Of a DNA stretch of 64,000 nt, positions 44,226-57,700 are shown piece by piece. A program made the position numbers and the translations under genes. Position 1 is the stretch's first letter. Every line of letters starts with the position of its first letter. Origin of the DNA: Hyaloperonospora brassicae (lineage: Eukaryota; Oomycota; Peronosporomycetes; Peronosporales; Peronosporaceae); the NCBI GenBank assembly GCA_947650285.1, contig CANTFL010000617.1, positions 186,001-250,000 on the forward strand, read 5' to 3'. The notes beneath the pieces are model-generated. The model saw only the letters and a list, made by a program, of their open reading frames with translations, did no database searches and had not been told where the DNA came from.

Positions 44226-45735
44226 TTCCCTTCCGCACGCTATTGAACATAATGCATAGGTCAGTATCCAGCATTTATAAAAGATTTATTGGGCCCAGAT
44301 CATTACGAAAAAAATAAGGTGCACCAAGTAATACCGATCATTTAGGGGGAACGAACTGATGGAAGATACAAAAATAATGGGCATATAAAAAAAGCCCCAG
44401 ATAATCACGAAGATAAAAAAATGCTCCACGTCTTAGTATTTTCAACTTAATGTGGCACACATAAACCACTTGCCCTTTATCATTTTCGCTTTCCCATTTT
44501 ACGGCCGTGACCACCCCCATGTTTGGGAAGCCGCGGAGAGGGTTCTACCGCAGGCGTGCTGCGCTTACATCCACCAGTTGGAGGCGCAGAAGCGAGATAT
44601 GAGGACGTATTTGCGTCTTCTTATCATCGAGCGCGGTCGTAAACACAAGTAGTCGGTGCTAATGTTGCTTATATTATCGTTATTGCTTTGATTAATGTTG
44701 TTTCAGTTGCTATTCTTGATTTTGAGGCTACTGTTGCTGCTGCTGCTGCTTTTTGGTAGGTGCTGCGGTTGCTATTAATGTTGTTTCGTACTTGTGGGAT
44801 CGCATCATAGCGCTTACCGGCGTTCTATGCGTCGACGTGGCCCGTCGCAGTCGGAATCCGAATTGCAGTCGGATCTCTAGCCGTATACGCAGAAGCTGGA
44901 GCATCCGCCGTTGACGAGGCAGTCGCATGTGGCAGTGGTGACGGCGCTAGATGCAATCGTTGCACTGGATGGGGTTGCGTGCAAGAGCTCCCGCAACATG
45001 AGCGTGCGGGAGATCAATGAAGGATAGTATATGTGTGCGTATGTGTGTAGCTAGGAGAAGACGAGTGTGGTGCAGCTCCTACCGCGCTACGTTTAAGACT
45101 TATGAAAGGGTTTAGCATAACGATAGAATTCAAGCAACTTGCACTTTGAATAAACAGTACCTACTGTGAATGGTTCGAGTAGGTTGCATCGTGCTCACAC
45201 AAATTGCGCTGAAAACTAGTATAACCAGAATCAGAACTAGTATTGATGTGCTGCGCTACAGTTGATTGAAGCGTGGCTGCATAATGATTCTCGACATGAG
45301 AGGCACGGCTTAGCATTTACTTAAGTATACTAGTAAGTGGGGCATTTTTAGTTTCCGTGATTATCTGTGGCATTTTTATCAATTATCTCTGGCATTTTTT
45401 TACATTTTCCAATTATTTGGGGCGTTATTTAGATTTTCGTGGATTATCTGGGGCATTTTAATATTTCCTCTACAATAAATCGATATAACAGTGCACTAAG
45501 ATATAAAAAAACAAAAAAGCCGTGAAATTTAAAGTAGGTATGATGATATCCAGCAATGTACACAACACGACCGAGTATATACTACATGTATACATGCATG
45601 AATGCAAATGTATGTCTGCCGTATTTCAGATCGACCTAGTAGAACAACATTATAGCAAATGCAGCACCTACAACAATAACAGCATCAGCAACATCAACAA
45701 TCGAAACTGAAAAAACAATAACGAAAGCAATAATA
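44226..45735. repeat. AT-rich block bounded by inverted GGGGCATTTTT repeats
   Basis: On the right (45339-45459) about five degenerate units of ~31 bp with GGGGCATTTTT and GATTATCTG recur in tandem. On the left (44378-44427) the reverse complement occurs (GCCCCAGATAATCACGAA). Between them lie a 66-codon frame (44452-44652) and a CTG run near 44735, with no known homology. The arrangement suggests a small element with subterminal inverted repeats. Nothing else seen. Confidence 0.4.
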
Positions 45736-47467
45736 TTAGGAAATATATATCGGTGCACACATATCTTTTGATGCGTACACACCCACCTGAAACAGAGCCC
45801 CCTCCTTCAGTACCGTAACTTCCCTAACTAGGTACTGCACACTTATTCATACAAAATGACAGATACATATTCGTTGCTTTGTACACACCCCTCCGTCATA
45901 CATGCCTCTTCAATGTTAGCACACAGCCTCGCGTATAAAATCCGCTCTCATTATCCAGTACACCCCGTATAAGTACTTCTAGTTACTACCATTTCACCTA
46001 TTTTATAAATAACTCTACTCGTTAGGTCAAGTTTTATTTTACCTCTGACATGTACTGCAAATTAACTGTCAATGGGGGACATATTCACATGTGTGAGATT
46101 GACAAGCTGAACCTACAGGCTAGCTGCGAAATTAATCGCGACTGTGATTTGTCCTTCTCTTCAATCCAAGGAGAAGCCGCGTACTACACCATGGTGTCTC
46201 CGTCGTTCGCCTCGATCTATGACATACACATGAGCTGTAATAGGTCGTCCACACCGTGATCAGTCAAATGTTCAGTGGTCTTTGGGTAGATCGAGATGAT
46301 GACGTTCGAATTCTCGATCGATCCCCACTGCGAAACAATCTTCTCGTCCCAATCGCTCACAATATTCTGTGCGAGTCATTTGTCAGGCAGAAATTCTCTT
46401 CCATGATGGCCTTTTTGATCTCGTACTGCGCAGCAAAGGGTCCCTACACTGCATCCCATCAAACACAAACCCGTTAGCAGCAGCAAGTGATTCAACAGCT
46501 TCCATTTTAAGAAAAATACCAGAAACCTCGTCAATGATTATCCGTCGCATTTATAGCGTCGATCTGAGAAGACACAAGTTGTGCGCTGGCATTCGTCTTC
46601 CTCAACAAGCTAACAAAACACGTCGGCGCACGAGCACTTGTTCCTTTCCAGATAAAACGGATCGTAAATGATAATCTTGCGTTTATAGTGCTGCTGGATT
46701 GTCAAAGATCGGGCACAGCAACTCCTAGCTGTGATCAGGTCCAAGACACATTTTAAATCCACAAAAAGTAAACAAACGATCATCGATAGAACGGATTTAA
46801 ACATACACAAGGATCCCAATAAAATATGTGGCACCAGCTCGCCTGGTTGAGTCGCGGTAGTTGGACCCCAGAACGATCGTGCGACACCATTTTAAGTCGA
46901 CCGAGTAGCTTCAAGTGGATGCTACAGAGAAGTGACAGCTGCTGCGTTATCGTCCGTGCGGAAACGCCGCTCGGCTCAGCAACGAGACGGTCTTCTAATG
47001 TCGTGTATACAGTGTACGATAGTAAATAGAGGCCTCGTACATCACCACAACAAGACAGATGAAATGTAAGAAAATGAGAAGAGCAACGCGCAAGTCACAT
47101 AGTGCGCCTATTTGTTTATCACCGCGAAAGCTTACGCGGCCGTACGGCTTCATTTCTGCTCGTATCTCAGGCGTTGTTGACATTGTTCTGGACTTTTTTA
47201 AATACCGAAGAAATGGTAGTAACTAGAAGTACTTATACGGGGTGTACTGGATAATGAGAGCGGATTTTATACGCGAGGCTGTGTGCTAACATTAAAGAGG
47301 CATGTATGACGGAGGGGTGTGTACAAAGCAACGAATATTTATCTGTCATTTTGTATGAATAAGTGTGCAGTACCTAGTTAGGGAAGTTACGGTACTGAAG
47401 GAGGGGGCTCTGTTTCAGGTGGGTGTGTACGCATCAAAGGATGGGTGTGTACCAATATATTTCCTAA
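45736..47467. mobile_element. DNA transposon with 260-bp terminal inverted repeats (MULE-like)
   Basis: Arms at 45736-45995 and 47210-47467 are near-identical in inverted orientation. Both contain the blocks TTAGGAAATATAT, TTTGATGCGTACACACCCAC, CTGAAACAGAGCCCCCTCC and GTATAAGTACTTCTAGTTAC. Each arm may extend ~9 bases further out. Long inverted ends are typical of Mutator-like elements. No transposase is visible in the ~1.2 kb interior, so the element is non-autonomous. I could not identify a 9-bp target duplication. Confidence 0.8.
46190..46480 (-). pseudogene. Glycosyltransferase (GlcNAc, PF11397/GT60-like) fragment inside the TIR element
   Basis: Minus-strand frames read FDGMQCRDPLLR, then (shifted) YEIKKAIMEENFCLTNDSH, then (shifted) SDWDEKIVSQWGSIENSNVI and ISIYPKTTEHL. 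In PF11397 proteins (Skp1-type hydroxyproline GlcNAc-transferases and relatives) the order QCRGP, ...EEFCLQxDSH, ...WDxxxxxQW, NEYAVxSTYP is the core signature. Two shifts and several stops show a dead fragment. It could be a captured host gene piece or a decayed gene into which the ends were assembled. The assignment is from recall of the family motif. Confidence 0.6.
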
Positions 47468-47595
47468 CATTAATGTTACCAACATTAGCACCTACTGACT
47501 GTGTTTCGGCCCCGTATTCACAAATTGTTAACAGTCTTGATACGCGAAGGAAAGGGTGTAACGAGGTACTGGAAGCTTGTGCTGGTCAGTACAAG

Positions 47596-47764
47596 CTTCT
47601 TACACTGAGAGTGAAGGGTTGAGGTATATTTGGGTACGCGTAAGACCCACTATATCCGACTTTGTAAGTCACTCTGCGGCGATGTGTAATCGTATTTCCC
47701 CTGCGAGGGTATCGATACACGTACCTCCCGTTCCCGGTTCCAGTGCATTTCCGATCGGCCACCG
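47596..47764 (-). repeat. tRNA-derived SINE-like repeat, copy B
   Basis: Inverted relative of copy A. The minus strand has GGTGGCCGATCGG at the start, GTATCGATACCC at 47719-47708 and GGATATAGTGGGTCTTACG downstream, in the same order and spacing as copy A. Confidence 0.6.
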
Positions 47765-48047
47765 GGTTTGGTAAAGCTGCTTTAACTGTCCGCAGTGTAA
47801 ATAGGAGTCTCGTTACGCCAAGTACCGCTACGCGCAAAGGAATGCACAGGGATGCAAAGAAAAGCAAATATACTAATCGTACGAGATAAGCATAGGAAAA
47901 TTAGAACTCTATTTGTATTTGACGTCTCCCAATATATATTTATATATAGTCTCATATCGATTATAAGTACCTACAAATACCTGATATTGCTACCATCTCA
48001 CCATCAATTGCGCGCATCCAGAGTCGATTTGGTGTCGATGAGAAAAC

Positions 48048-48146
48048 ACTGACGTAATTGTGCCTTTTAAGGTGGCATTCGGTACCACTCCCATAAATGA
48101 GTGGCGTGGTACCGAATGTCACCTTTGACGGCATCATTACGTCAGT
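48048..48146. repeat. 99-bp foldback (MITE-like) element
   Basis: Imperfect inverted repeat with ~41-bp arms beginning ACTGACGTAAT on both sides. The inner CATTCGGTACCAC is perfectly mirrored around a short loop. Confidence 0.7.
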
Positions 48147-48505
48147 ACTTTCTGTATGAGGCAAATACTGGACAGTTGTATAGAATGAATATATTCTTAT
48201 TGACAAACAAATTGTGTCGATGAGATGTAATGAGCTCACACGTTAAAGCAACCTCTAGCATCAGTCACTTACGTAATTAGATTGTTAGCCGATTCGTCAC
48301 AGAATGAACACAGATAGGTCATAACAAGAAAGAGGATTGCTTGTAGATTTAAACGAATCCATTTCGCTATTAATTACATAATTAAAAATGCCACGCGGTG
48401 CAAAAGAAATGATTCTAAGAGGCGGTCGAATCGACGGCTCGATAGCCTATTCGTGGTAGTTATCTCAGCTAGGCTAAGAGCAATGAGATGTTTGATACGT
48501 CTGTC

Positions 48506-48551
48506 GGTCCAGGAGAAAAGCCGTTGGGTCATTCAGCTTTTCTCCTGGACC
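48506..48551. repeat. Perfect 16-bp hairpin
   Basis: GGTCCAGGAGAAAAGC and its exact reverse complement are separated by 14 bases. No adjoining gene explains it as a terminator. Confidence 0.75.
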
Positions 48552-48989
48552 GTCTCTACCTCACTCACACGAGCACGACATAAGTGTTTGACACGGCAAC
48601 ACTGTTCCTCATAGTTCTAGTGGTAACTTGAGTCGAAATCACCTGGACCTAAGCGATCGAAAGGATCGCGACGACCATGGCGTCGCTACTTTTGTTGACA
48701 GCACATAATGGGAAATAGACCGCAATATACTGCGTCTTGCTCCTTTTGACAATTCCATGAATTTTGCATACTGGATTATGGGTAGGAGGTCGGAATGCCT
48801 ACCGAAAGGTATCGAATCTCTTTATTTATTCTGTCAAGGCTTTATCGCATTAACGTCGATTTTAGTGAGTATCGCACTAAAGACAACTATCTCATCGATG
48901 TCTTCTCCATACATATGCCAAGGACGTACTCTATCAGTATCATTTAGGAAATGAATTGAAATGAAACCAGTTATTATATAAAGACGTAT

Positions 48990-50720
48990 ATGTTCAGAAG
49001 TCGACGGCTAACACCCTTTTTCAATGAAAAAGTACTCCCAAAATTTGCCGTAATCCGAGTTCTTGAGCGGAGACAAGCTCACGGTGAAGTTTTGTGCAGT
49101 CGATCAATTGTTTAAACAAATGCACAAGCTCAAATTTTTGCTGTGATCGACTTTGGTAGGCAACAAATTACACCACCATGAACGAACATGTTGCTGAAAT
49201 GATTAACAAACACATCATACCAGTATTTTGTGATCGTCTTCGGGAAGGAACAGAAAAAGCATATCATAACTTACTCAATATGCCAGAGGCGATATAGATT
49301 ACGACGCTGATCGGGGTCTATACTACGCCTCGACCGTTTAAGAATTTAACGAAGTAAATATTAACTTGAGCTCGAATTATTGCTGAATTGACCAGGCAAA
49401 GTCTCTGAGGGCCATGTGATTGGTATGTCCACGGTCATTGCTCCCTCTTATTGGTACATCGTGCCACTCATAAATGAACCGTAGAAACAGACCATAATAA
49501 GTGACGAAGACGACATGTGGCGTGTCGCCGGCGACTAATGCATAAAAAAGCCCAACTCGGGCTGTGTATCAATTTAATGACGACCGATACACTGCTGGCA
49601 AGCATATCAAAATGAAACGAGATAGGTTGTAAGGTGATCAATCAGACGCACAGTCATGTATCTCGTGCGTACGTCTATTCATGTCGTCTAGTAGACTTAC
49701 CCACGGACTCTGCTAATGGGCGTTGCAACAGTGGGCTTAGCATTACTACTCGACTGCGCAGCCGGCTCAAAAATAGACCGCCACCGATCGGTATAATGCA
49801 ATGGTTCATCCACGGCTAATCCGACGAAGAGGTTGAGGATTTTAATTGGGCATGTACAACGATTTACCCGCCTCGGTACGAATCGGAGGACGCGCCATCT
49901 AATAGGGCTGCGATAGGTTGCAGTCAACTGACGGAGTAAAGCAAGTGTGCAATTAGAAACACCACCGAGTCCGAAATTCCTTAAATTCGGCGCGCAGCTC
50001 ATCAGCGAAGATTTTTGTTTGTTCCATTTCATTATAGCTTATAAAAAGACGCCATTATTAGCGAAAGGTGTGTAATTTTCGTGACCGGGCGTGATTACGC
50101 ATGGTCCGTATAATCGCCGAAAGAAAAATCATTATTTAAACAGAGACGAAACTTATCCAGTGCAAGCTTCATAGCAAAATGTTCCTTGTCACGCACTGGT
50201 TCATAGCGCCTGGAAGCCGAAAAGGACACGACTGATAGCTGATGATTCACTCTGCGTCGTCTGTAACACTTTGCATTTACGCGCAGACAATTGCGAAATT
50301 GCTGGCGTCACATCCCACATGGAACGGGTTTTCTTGTGCGCAATTGATAAAATGGCAACCATAGTCAAGATTTTTTTGGCATCCGGAAAGAGGCTTACAA
50401 AAAGCACTAAACAACCGTATTGTGTACTTAAGCAACCAGCATAAGGTATGACCGGCCATCTCGACGTAGTTGTAAGACTATTTGTGATATGGAGCCACCA
50501 GGAGAAGAAACGTCTGAGCCCCTTGACATCTACTTACACAGACCAATATGTAATTCCCTTGATCTTTTCTATATCACGCCGTACGCCATTTCTATCGAAA
50601 ATGCATCCAAGAAGCAGCAAATCGAAGTGTGCAAACACGAACTTGTAGGTCAGCGTAAAACTCATTCTTACAAACAAGTGTCAAAAAACGTTTGGACGTT
50701 AAATCAGTAGGTTACCACAT
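48990..50720 (-). mobile_element. Ty3/gypsy relic (RT/RNase H to integrase), minus strand
   Basis: Minus-strand blocks: LLLLGCIFDRNGVRRDIEKI and VDVKGLRRFFSW (~50510-50620, RT thumb), PFHVGCDASNFAIVCA (~50280-50330, RNase H), FEPAAQSSSNAKPTVAT (~49720-49770, linker after RNase H), PKSITAKI and RTRITANFGSTFSL (~49030-49160, integrase core). Every block is separated by stops or shifts. No LTRs were found. Confidence 0.7.
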
Positions 50721-51789
50721 CCGTCTTTCGTTTATTTTAACATATATAAACGATCATGTTGTCGAAGCGCGCGTTGCGAAATATTGCTTTGCTATCAACA
50801 GATTAGTTACGCATCTGTATAATGGGACAAATGCAGTAATCATCACTTGTAAACTAAATCAATTACATCATACTTAACCTCGGTATGATTACTTACTGCT
50901 GTGTACGGTATGTACCGTCTACGCGCAAGGATCTGGAAGAAGTCATTTACAACATCCATAGACAAAAAATAATGTTCTTTGACATACTGTCTATGATACC
51001 TTACCACTCGATAACGACGCCTAAACCATTACCTTAGCAGCATTCAACTTGTTAATTGTGTAAACGATTAACCATCCTTTTGTGAAATTTTGCACAAAGA
51101 AGCTTGAAGTGCTATATGGGAATTTGATCCTTTCACGTACCTTGCTGATAAGAGATTGGCAAAGGCGTATCTATCGCAATGACTTGTTCACGAATTAGTA
51201 GTCACTGCTTCATGGCACAATACTTTCGATCGGTTTTGGTACGCTTTCGTGACTCTATCCTTTAGAACAGCCCATCACACAATTTTAGGAGCTCCTTTCT
51301 TGAATTCGATTAAACTGTTGCATTAAAACTTTGACTTCGACAAATACCAGGCTTTGATTTATTTATCAGTCAATTTTAAGTCTCCTAATCGATTACGTTT
51401 TTTGTCGATGAGCTGCTGATGACTCATATATTTTCAAAAACGATTACTGTTGTTGAACATATATCGGCTAATTAATATCCTATTAAACGAACTAGCAGAT
51501 TTTATGTCCTAGTAAGACGCAGAATCCGCAAGCACTATTTATTTTCGATTCGAGCTTAGTCAACTAATTTACTTCCAATCAAAGCTATGAGATACTCATC
51601 GGTCAATTTGAGCAGCGTCAACACTGAATCCGTACTACAACAAGACATTTGAATATCGGCTATGTCCCGACGCTTGTTTCCTAACATTTTTATGAGCCTG
51701 ATCTCTCTGTGTCTTCCATCTATGTCACCGCTAAAACAGCCAGGTAATTTACAAAAAAACGGTTAATTCTGCATAGAATAAAAGTGTTA
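50721..51789. other. AT-rich stretch, no feature seen
   Basis: About 1 kb with only short open frames. I find no homology or repeat in it. Confidence 0.4.
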
Positions 51790-54700
51790 CTGGTTATATA
51801 ATAGTCTTTCTTATGATCTTGCCATCGAGGCATGCACTCATTTTTCGGGCCACTCGACTTATCCAAGTAGCAAATTTCCGGCACCGTCTGTGTTTCTATA
51901 CAGTTTCAGGCAGCTTGCTCCACAGTGTAGTGGTCAGATACACTGCAGTTACGTGCGTCGTGAAAACGACCGGACCACGAGTGAGACGATTAATATCCCT
52001 CGTAGATCCTTCACAAGATCGTGAAAGAATTAAGGAGCTAACCAAATAATAACCAGGTGACAAGAACAGATAACACCACAATTGGAAAAGCGCCCAAGTT
52101 GGTCCCCCGCAATGATATTTCAGTGACCTCGTATCTCAAGAAATTTGGTGGAAGAGATCTGGACGAGGACAGAGCACGCAGTTAGGTGACCACCGTGGAG
52201 TCTGCTTTCAGGAGGGATCAAGCACCGGATGGAGAAATATATATTGTTTTTGGTGGATTACTGACTGGTCCGGCACGTATCTCTTACCGCCAACTGAGTT
52301 GTTTGATTCGAGGAAATTGGAAAGACCTGCTGCAAAAATTAGAGATTCAGCTCTGTAGTATGGGTGTACCATTTGACTCGCCAGCATTACCACGCAAAGA
52401 AAGTTCGGATGCGTCGCCGCTGGACTACTTATACCGATTGAATGTAATTGCGCTTAGGGCGAAGTTTTATAAAATTGTGGACCTCCCAGGGTTCGTGAAG
52501 ATTATATAAAACAAAATATCGAGATTTTTAACGACCCAAATTTAGCCGACCAGTTGAAGATGCTACGTATGGAGGGTGTGGAAGATGTGGAAGAAGATAT
52601 GAGAGAGCATCAAGGAACAAAGACGCGACGCGTCAAGACGCTTTTTTGGATCGAAAATTTTCGCCAGAAGGTGCCTGCTGCCCCTGACCGACCACGAGAG
52701 ATACATCGTCGCTCCGTTCATGCAGTTTAAGCGGCCTCAGAAAAATCTGGCTGTAAAGGATCCAGCTTGGATAGCTCTGATAAAGAGATACACCTAAGGT
52801 AGGTCAACCTAGCGGAAGCGGAGAGAGATTCAAGTGCGATAACGACGAGAGACTTACCCACCAGATAGATTAATCAGTCTCGGAAGCAAAGTGGGACCCG
52901 GGACCTCGCAATACCTTAGCTGACGAAAACTAAAGATGTGATTATTGTGAGTTCCAGAAACGTCGAGAGTTGATATGCTGGAAGCGGATGACTTGTGACC
53001 GTTGCGGAAAGAAGGATCATCCATCATTTTTGTTGTTTGTTTGTGTGTCGAGGGTGTGAAGAGTCCCACGAAGCGAGGAAAGTGCTAGTTGGAGGACTTC
53101 TATAATACGATTTGACAATGGTACAACCCCACCAAGCACGCTGGAATGTTTCCGGAGAAGGCTGAGAAGATGACAAATAAGATGCTTGTCAGGCTTGAAT
53201 TTAGTACGTGCCGAGGTTCTGATTATTTGTATCTTTTTAAATGGAAAGAAACAGACACAGATAGACAAGGATGTTTCATCTGAATAGACCGATAACACAT
53301 CAAAGATTGGAAAATACCTCATGGTCCATGTCGTCTCTATCAATGATCCTAATGACTTAGTTCGAGAAAATGCAGTCATCAAGTTGGGCCTACTACCTTG
53401 CAAATCCGGGGGTAATAAAAAAAATGCCCCAATAAGTGGTGTTGACAGTCAAATGCTTCTAGAAAAATTAATAACAATTGTGCGAACTTGTTGTTTGATA
53501 CTGGTGCCAGGATATCCATATTGGACATCGCCTTGATCGATAGGTAGGCTGCCAAACCGACGATAGAGAGCGACAAGAGTGCATTGAGATTAGGGAATAT
53601 TTAGGTTCCACAGAAGTACGCACTCATATAAAGGTCACCCTAAACGCTTATTTGGCTTGCGTTTTTTTAGTTATGGGTGGGACCCATGGTGTGTCAAGAC
53701 GAGTAGTTGGGAATAGAAGTCATGGTTCCGGCTGGTATCCGTATAGACCTGGCGGATTAAACACTCTTTCTACCGAACGAAGTGCATATAAAGTATTCGG
53801 ACGAAGGGCCATTCACGGTACCCTAACATTTGATGTGAAATTAGATTAATGTGAACCAATACCCACCGATGAGTGCGTAGATATACCTCTACAAAGGTTG
53901 ACCACGAAACAATGGAATATGAGCGTCACGAGAGGAGAGAGATGGGCTACTACCATGAATCAGGGGGTAGGTCGCCACCAGTTGGTAAAGGTGACCAACG
54001 TCAGCCTACAGACGTTAATATTAAATGACGATACGGAGATAGGTTGTGTCTGACAAATAATAAATCACCCAGTGAACAGGGGTTCGTCTCGATGGGTTTT
54101 CGGAGATATGCTGAGTGGCTAAGCTTGACATACAAAGCCACCACGGACCAGGTCGACCCTCAAGTTGATATCGAAGAGTAACAAGCATGACCATTGGTGG
54201 AGAATCCACCGTGTGAGATCTGTCAAGAATGATGCAGCGGACAAGACCCCGGTCATGATGATGAATGTTCTATACTGGCCCAACACCCTAGAGAGAAGAT
54301 AAGTCAGGTTAAGAAATAGTTTTTCTAAAGGAAGATACCCCCAAAGAACTATGCTATTCCTAGGCCGTCCAACTTGCAGAAGTAACAGATGATGAAGAAG
54401 CGGTAATATCAGGAAATGATTACTAATTAATGCCCAACTATGCTCGTTCGAGCGTGGAGAGCTTTAGGCCGAAGAATTGTCCAAGGATGGACCGCCATGC
54501 CAGAAGTTAACACTCCCCCGGAGGTCATCGGGATGAAGGACATAAAGATTCCTGATCCGTATGGGAACACTCGTAAGGAGGTGTAACGACTACGACAAAT
54601 AAATGTAGGAAGAAACATCGGCTAATGGGGAACAAGAATGACTTACCTCTAGCTACCTGAGGAGCTATATGTGATACTGATGTAAGGAACGCAAAACTGA

Positions 54701-57700
54701 TTGCGCAACGGGTGCTAAAAGTGTCCCCGAATAATCCAAGGGGAAATTGGCCGACCTGATCAAGAAACTGTTATCTCCAAAGATTATACTGCCGTCTAAC
54801 TATCTATAGTCCAGTTTAATTGTCATTATCGTGAAGAAGAAGAAATTATAAACCAGGTTGTGCACCGATTATCGGCTGGAAAGCGACCTAAACCAACTTA
54901 TTGTCTACTTCATGCCTCATCTAAATAAATTATTGAAAGTCTTGGAGGGAGCGTTGTTGTATTGCTCTCTGAATATGGCGAGAAAGTTTGAAATCGTTGG
55001 TATGACCGAAAGAGCGAGACGAATTTCAGCATTTGTCGCAGCTCTGGATTTTTTTCATAAATGGTTGCAGATGTCATCTGGGCTAAAGAACGGCCATAAA
55101 TATATCTGTGACTCTTGGGTAGTGCTCTATACAAATTATTACGAATCTCTACAAGGGACGAGATGGACGGAAGAGAAGATCTGTTCAACTAGGAGGACTA
55201 GATGCGCAATCGGGCCTCTCGAAACTGGGTTGACGTTCATATGCAAATGAAAGTCTCATTTCCACCGTTAGATTATGAGATGCGTTATACACAAAGGTAA
55301 ACGGTTGTTAGATATGTGCTACTACTCGAATTTATAGATCAGCTTGGTAAAGAGTTCGTGGGGTGCCAAAAAGTCGACTACCTCGGACATTGAGTGTCTA
55401 GCGGGAAACTGGAGGCCCACTTGAAGGATCTTAAATCTTTGTGCAATCAACCCTTGCCGTCGACATTGAAGGATTTGAAATCGTTTTTTGGGGGATTGGA
55501 TTACTATAGACGGTATATTGAGGAATGTGCCGTATACGCCACTATTCTTTAAAAATATAGAGAGGTAGAGCTCCAATTACAGCGGAATATAATGAATATA
55601 CGAGACTTATAATGGAAATACTTACAGAGAAGCAGACCCGCGTTCAATTCGCCTTGTCTATGATCAGGAATGAGATTGCTACAGCACCGATTCTGCGCCA
55701 TTTCGACCCGGCCAGGAAAGCTGTGATTACTTTCTATGCGAATTAATGGGCCATCTCGGAGTCGCCAGTTTAGGACAACGGAAATATACTTATACCGATG
55801 GTGTTTACAAGTCGTAATCCCAAGCATAATGACTTAAATAACAGCGCTATGGAAAATGAAGTTTTAGCTTAGTCTCAGATATAAGAGACTTATGGTATCG
55901 CGTTAACTACCTGGCCCCTCAATGACTTGGCCAGACATTAGACATTAAGATTGTTAGTAAAGTCGGCCGGTCAACAGGGTTGCTTATGGAACTGGGACGC
56001 CCACTTACCTCAATGGGCCTTGAAGATCGTGGAGTTTAAAAAAGGCGAAGACCAGGTGCTGGCGGAGTTGGTGGCCAGCATTACCCTTCGAGAGAATGAG
56101 GACTCTTATTTGTCGTCGATTGCACCTAGGAAGCAGGCATGGAAACCAGTCGACCTACCAACCTCCACCGTGGAATTAGCAAAAGGACTGTATACAATGA
56201 GTGTCGATGATTCAGCCCGTGTGAAAAGGGAGGTGGGTCCTGTAGCGCTATTGTATGGAAACTCCCGGCATTGAACATAATCAAGAGCCGCCTTCAAGTA
56301 CCTCGGTGCGTCTACGGTAAACGAAGCAGAATAAAAAGTAATGCTTTTGGGATTTAGCTTGGTAAAATTCTTGTAAAGAAGACGAATGATTATCATGGTG
56401 ATCTAGTTTAGTGGTGCGGCAGATGCGTATATAATTGAATTTAAGGTCTCAGGTCTATATCCACTGCAAGCCAGGAATCTGTATAAAGTTCAATCATGGC
56501 CCTGTCTTAAGATTCTAAGTGTAAAGAGGTACCGGTTCCACATTTCAGATTAATTTTCTAGCACGGCTTAAAACGTACTGAAAGAGGTCAAGTCGACGCC
56601 GGACGAAGAGCGACCAGGCTTACAAGCGATCAATCGATTATTACAGCTACTGATCCCTAACGAGCAAAGTCCTCCTGCAATAATATTCGCAGTGACCAGG
56701 CCGAGGTAGCCCATCAGGATCTATGGGGAGATTATGCAAGAGGAAGTGATACAAATACCCAGAGTAGACCGAATTCAGAAAATGCAGGAAGAAGAGACTT
56801 ACATATGAGATTTATAGACGTATCTGAAGGGAAATAGAGTGACCAGTCGATGGACCTAGCTAGTGTGTGCATGCATTTGTCAGGATACTATAATATAAGC
56901 GAAGAAGGACTATTGGTGTACTGCCCCAACTGCAGAGCCTAAGGAGAATATCGGAAAATAATGGTCTAATAGGTCATACCGGAAAGTTTTCAGAATATCT
57001 TCCTCACCACTACCATACCAGTTTGGAGGGAGAACACCATGGGTAGGGAGTACTTACCAACGGATGTGACGACACTGTCACTGGAAGGTTATCTCTTAAT
57101 GTGCAAAGATACATGTGTTCCTGTACGAATTGTGAGACCAAGAAAGGTGGAACTACATTATAAGAGAAGATTCCGGAAAATGTCGAGGCAGCCCACCCTT
57201 CCAGATTATAGCGATAAATTGCATCCGGTCTCCTCAAAAGTCACATAAGGAGAACACATAGTTGCTCATTTTAGATCGACTTTATACTGAATATGTGGTG
57301 GCCGAAGATAGTGCGTCGCGGACAGCTTAGACGGTTGCCGAATGTCACGAGATAGTGTGGTCCGTCTTTTCGGTGCCAGTGAAGCAATTTGTCATGGCCG
57401 GGAACCGGGATTACTGTCTGACGTTTTTCGTGCGTTCAAACATATGGTAGTCCAACGTCAATAAGCGACTATATACTATCCACAATAAGACAATGTCATT
57501 ACAGAGAAGATGGTAAAGATTCTGACCAAGTCGATCAAGTTGTCTGTAGTTGACGCACGCCAACGAGATTTAGACGAGTATGGAGAACGATTGAACTATG
57601 CGATTTATACAGACAAAGGTCGAGTGAGGAAGGAAACCGGGTTTTATTTGGTCCATAGTCAGGATACCAAGTCCACCCTTGAAGCCGCGCTTCCCGTAGT

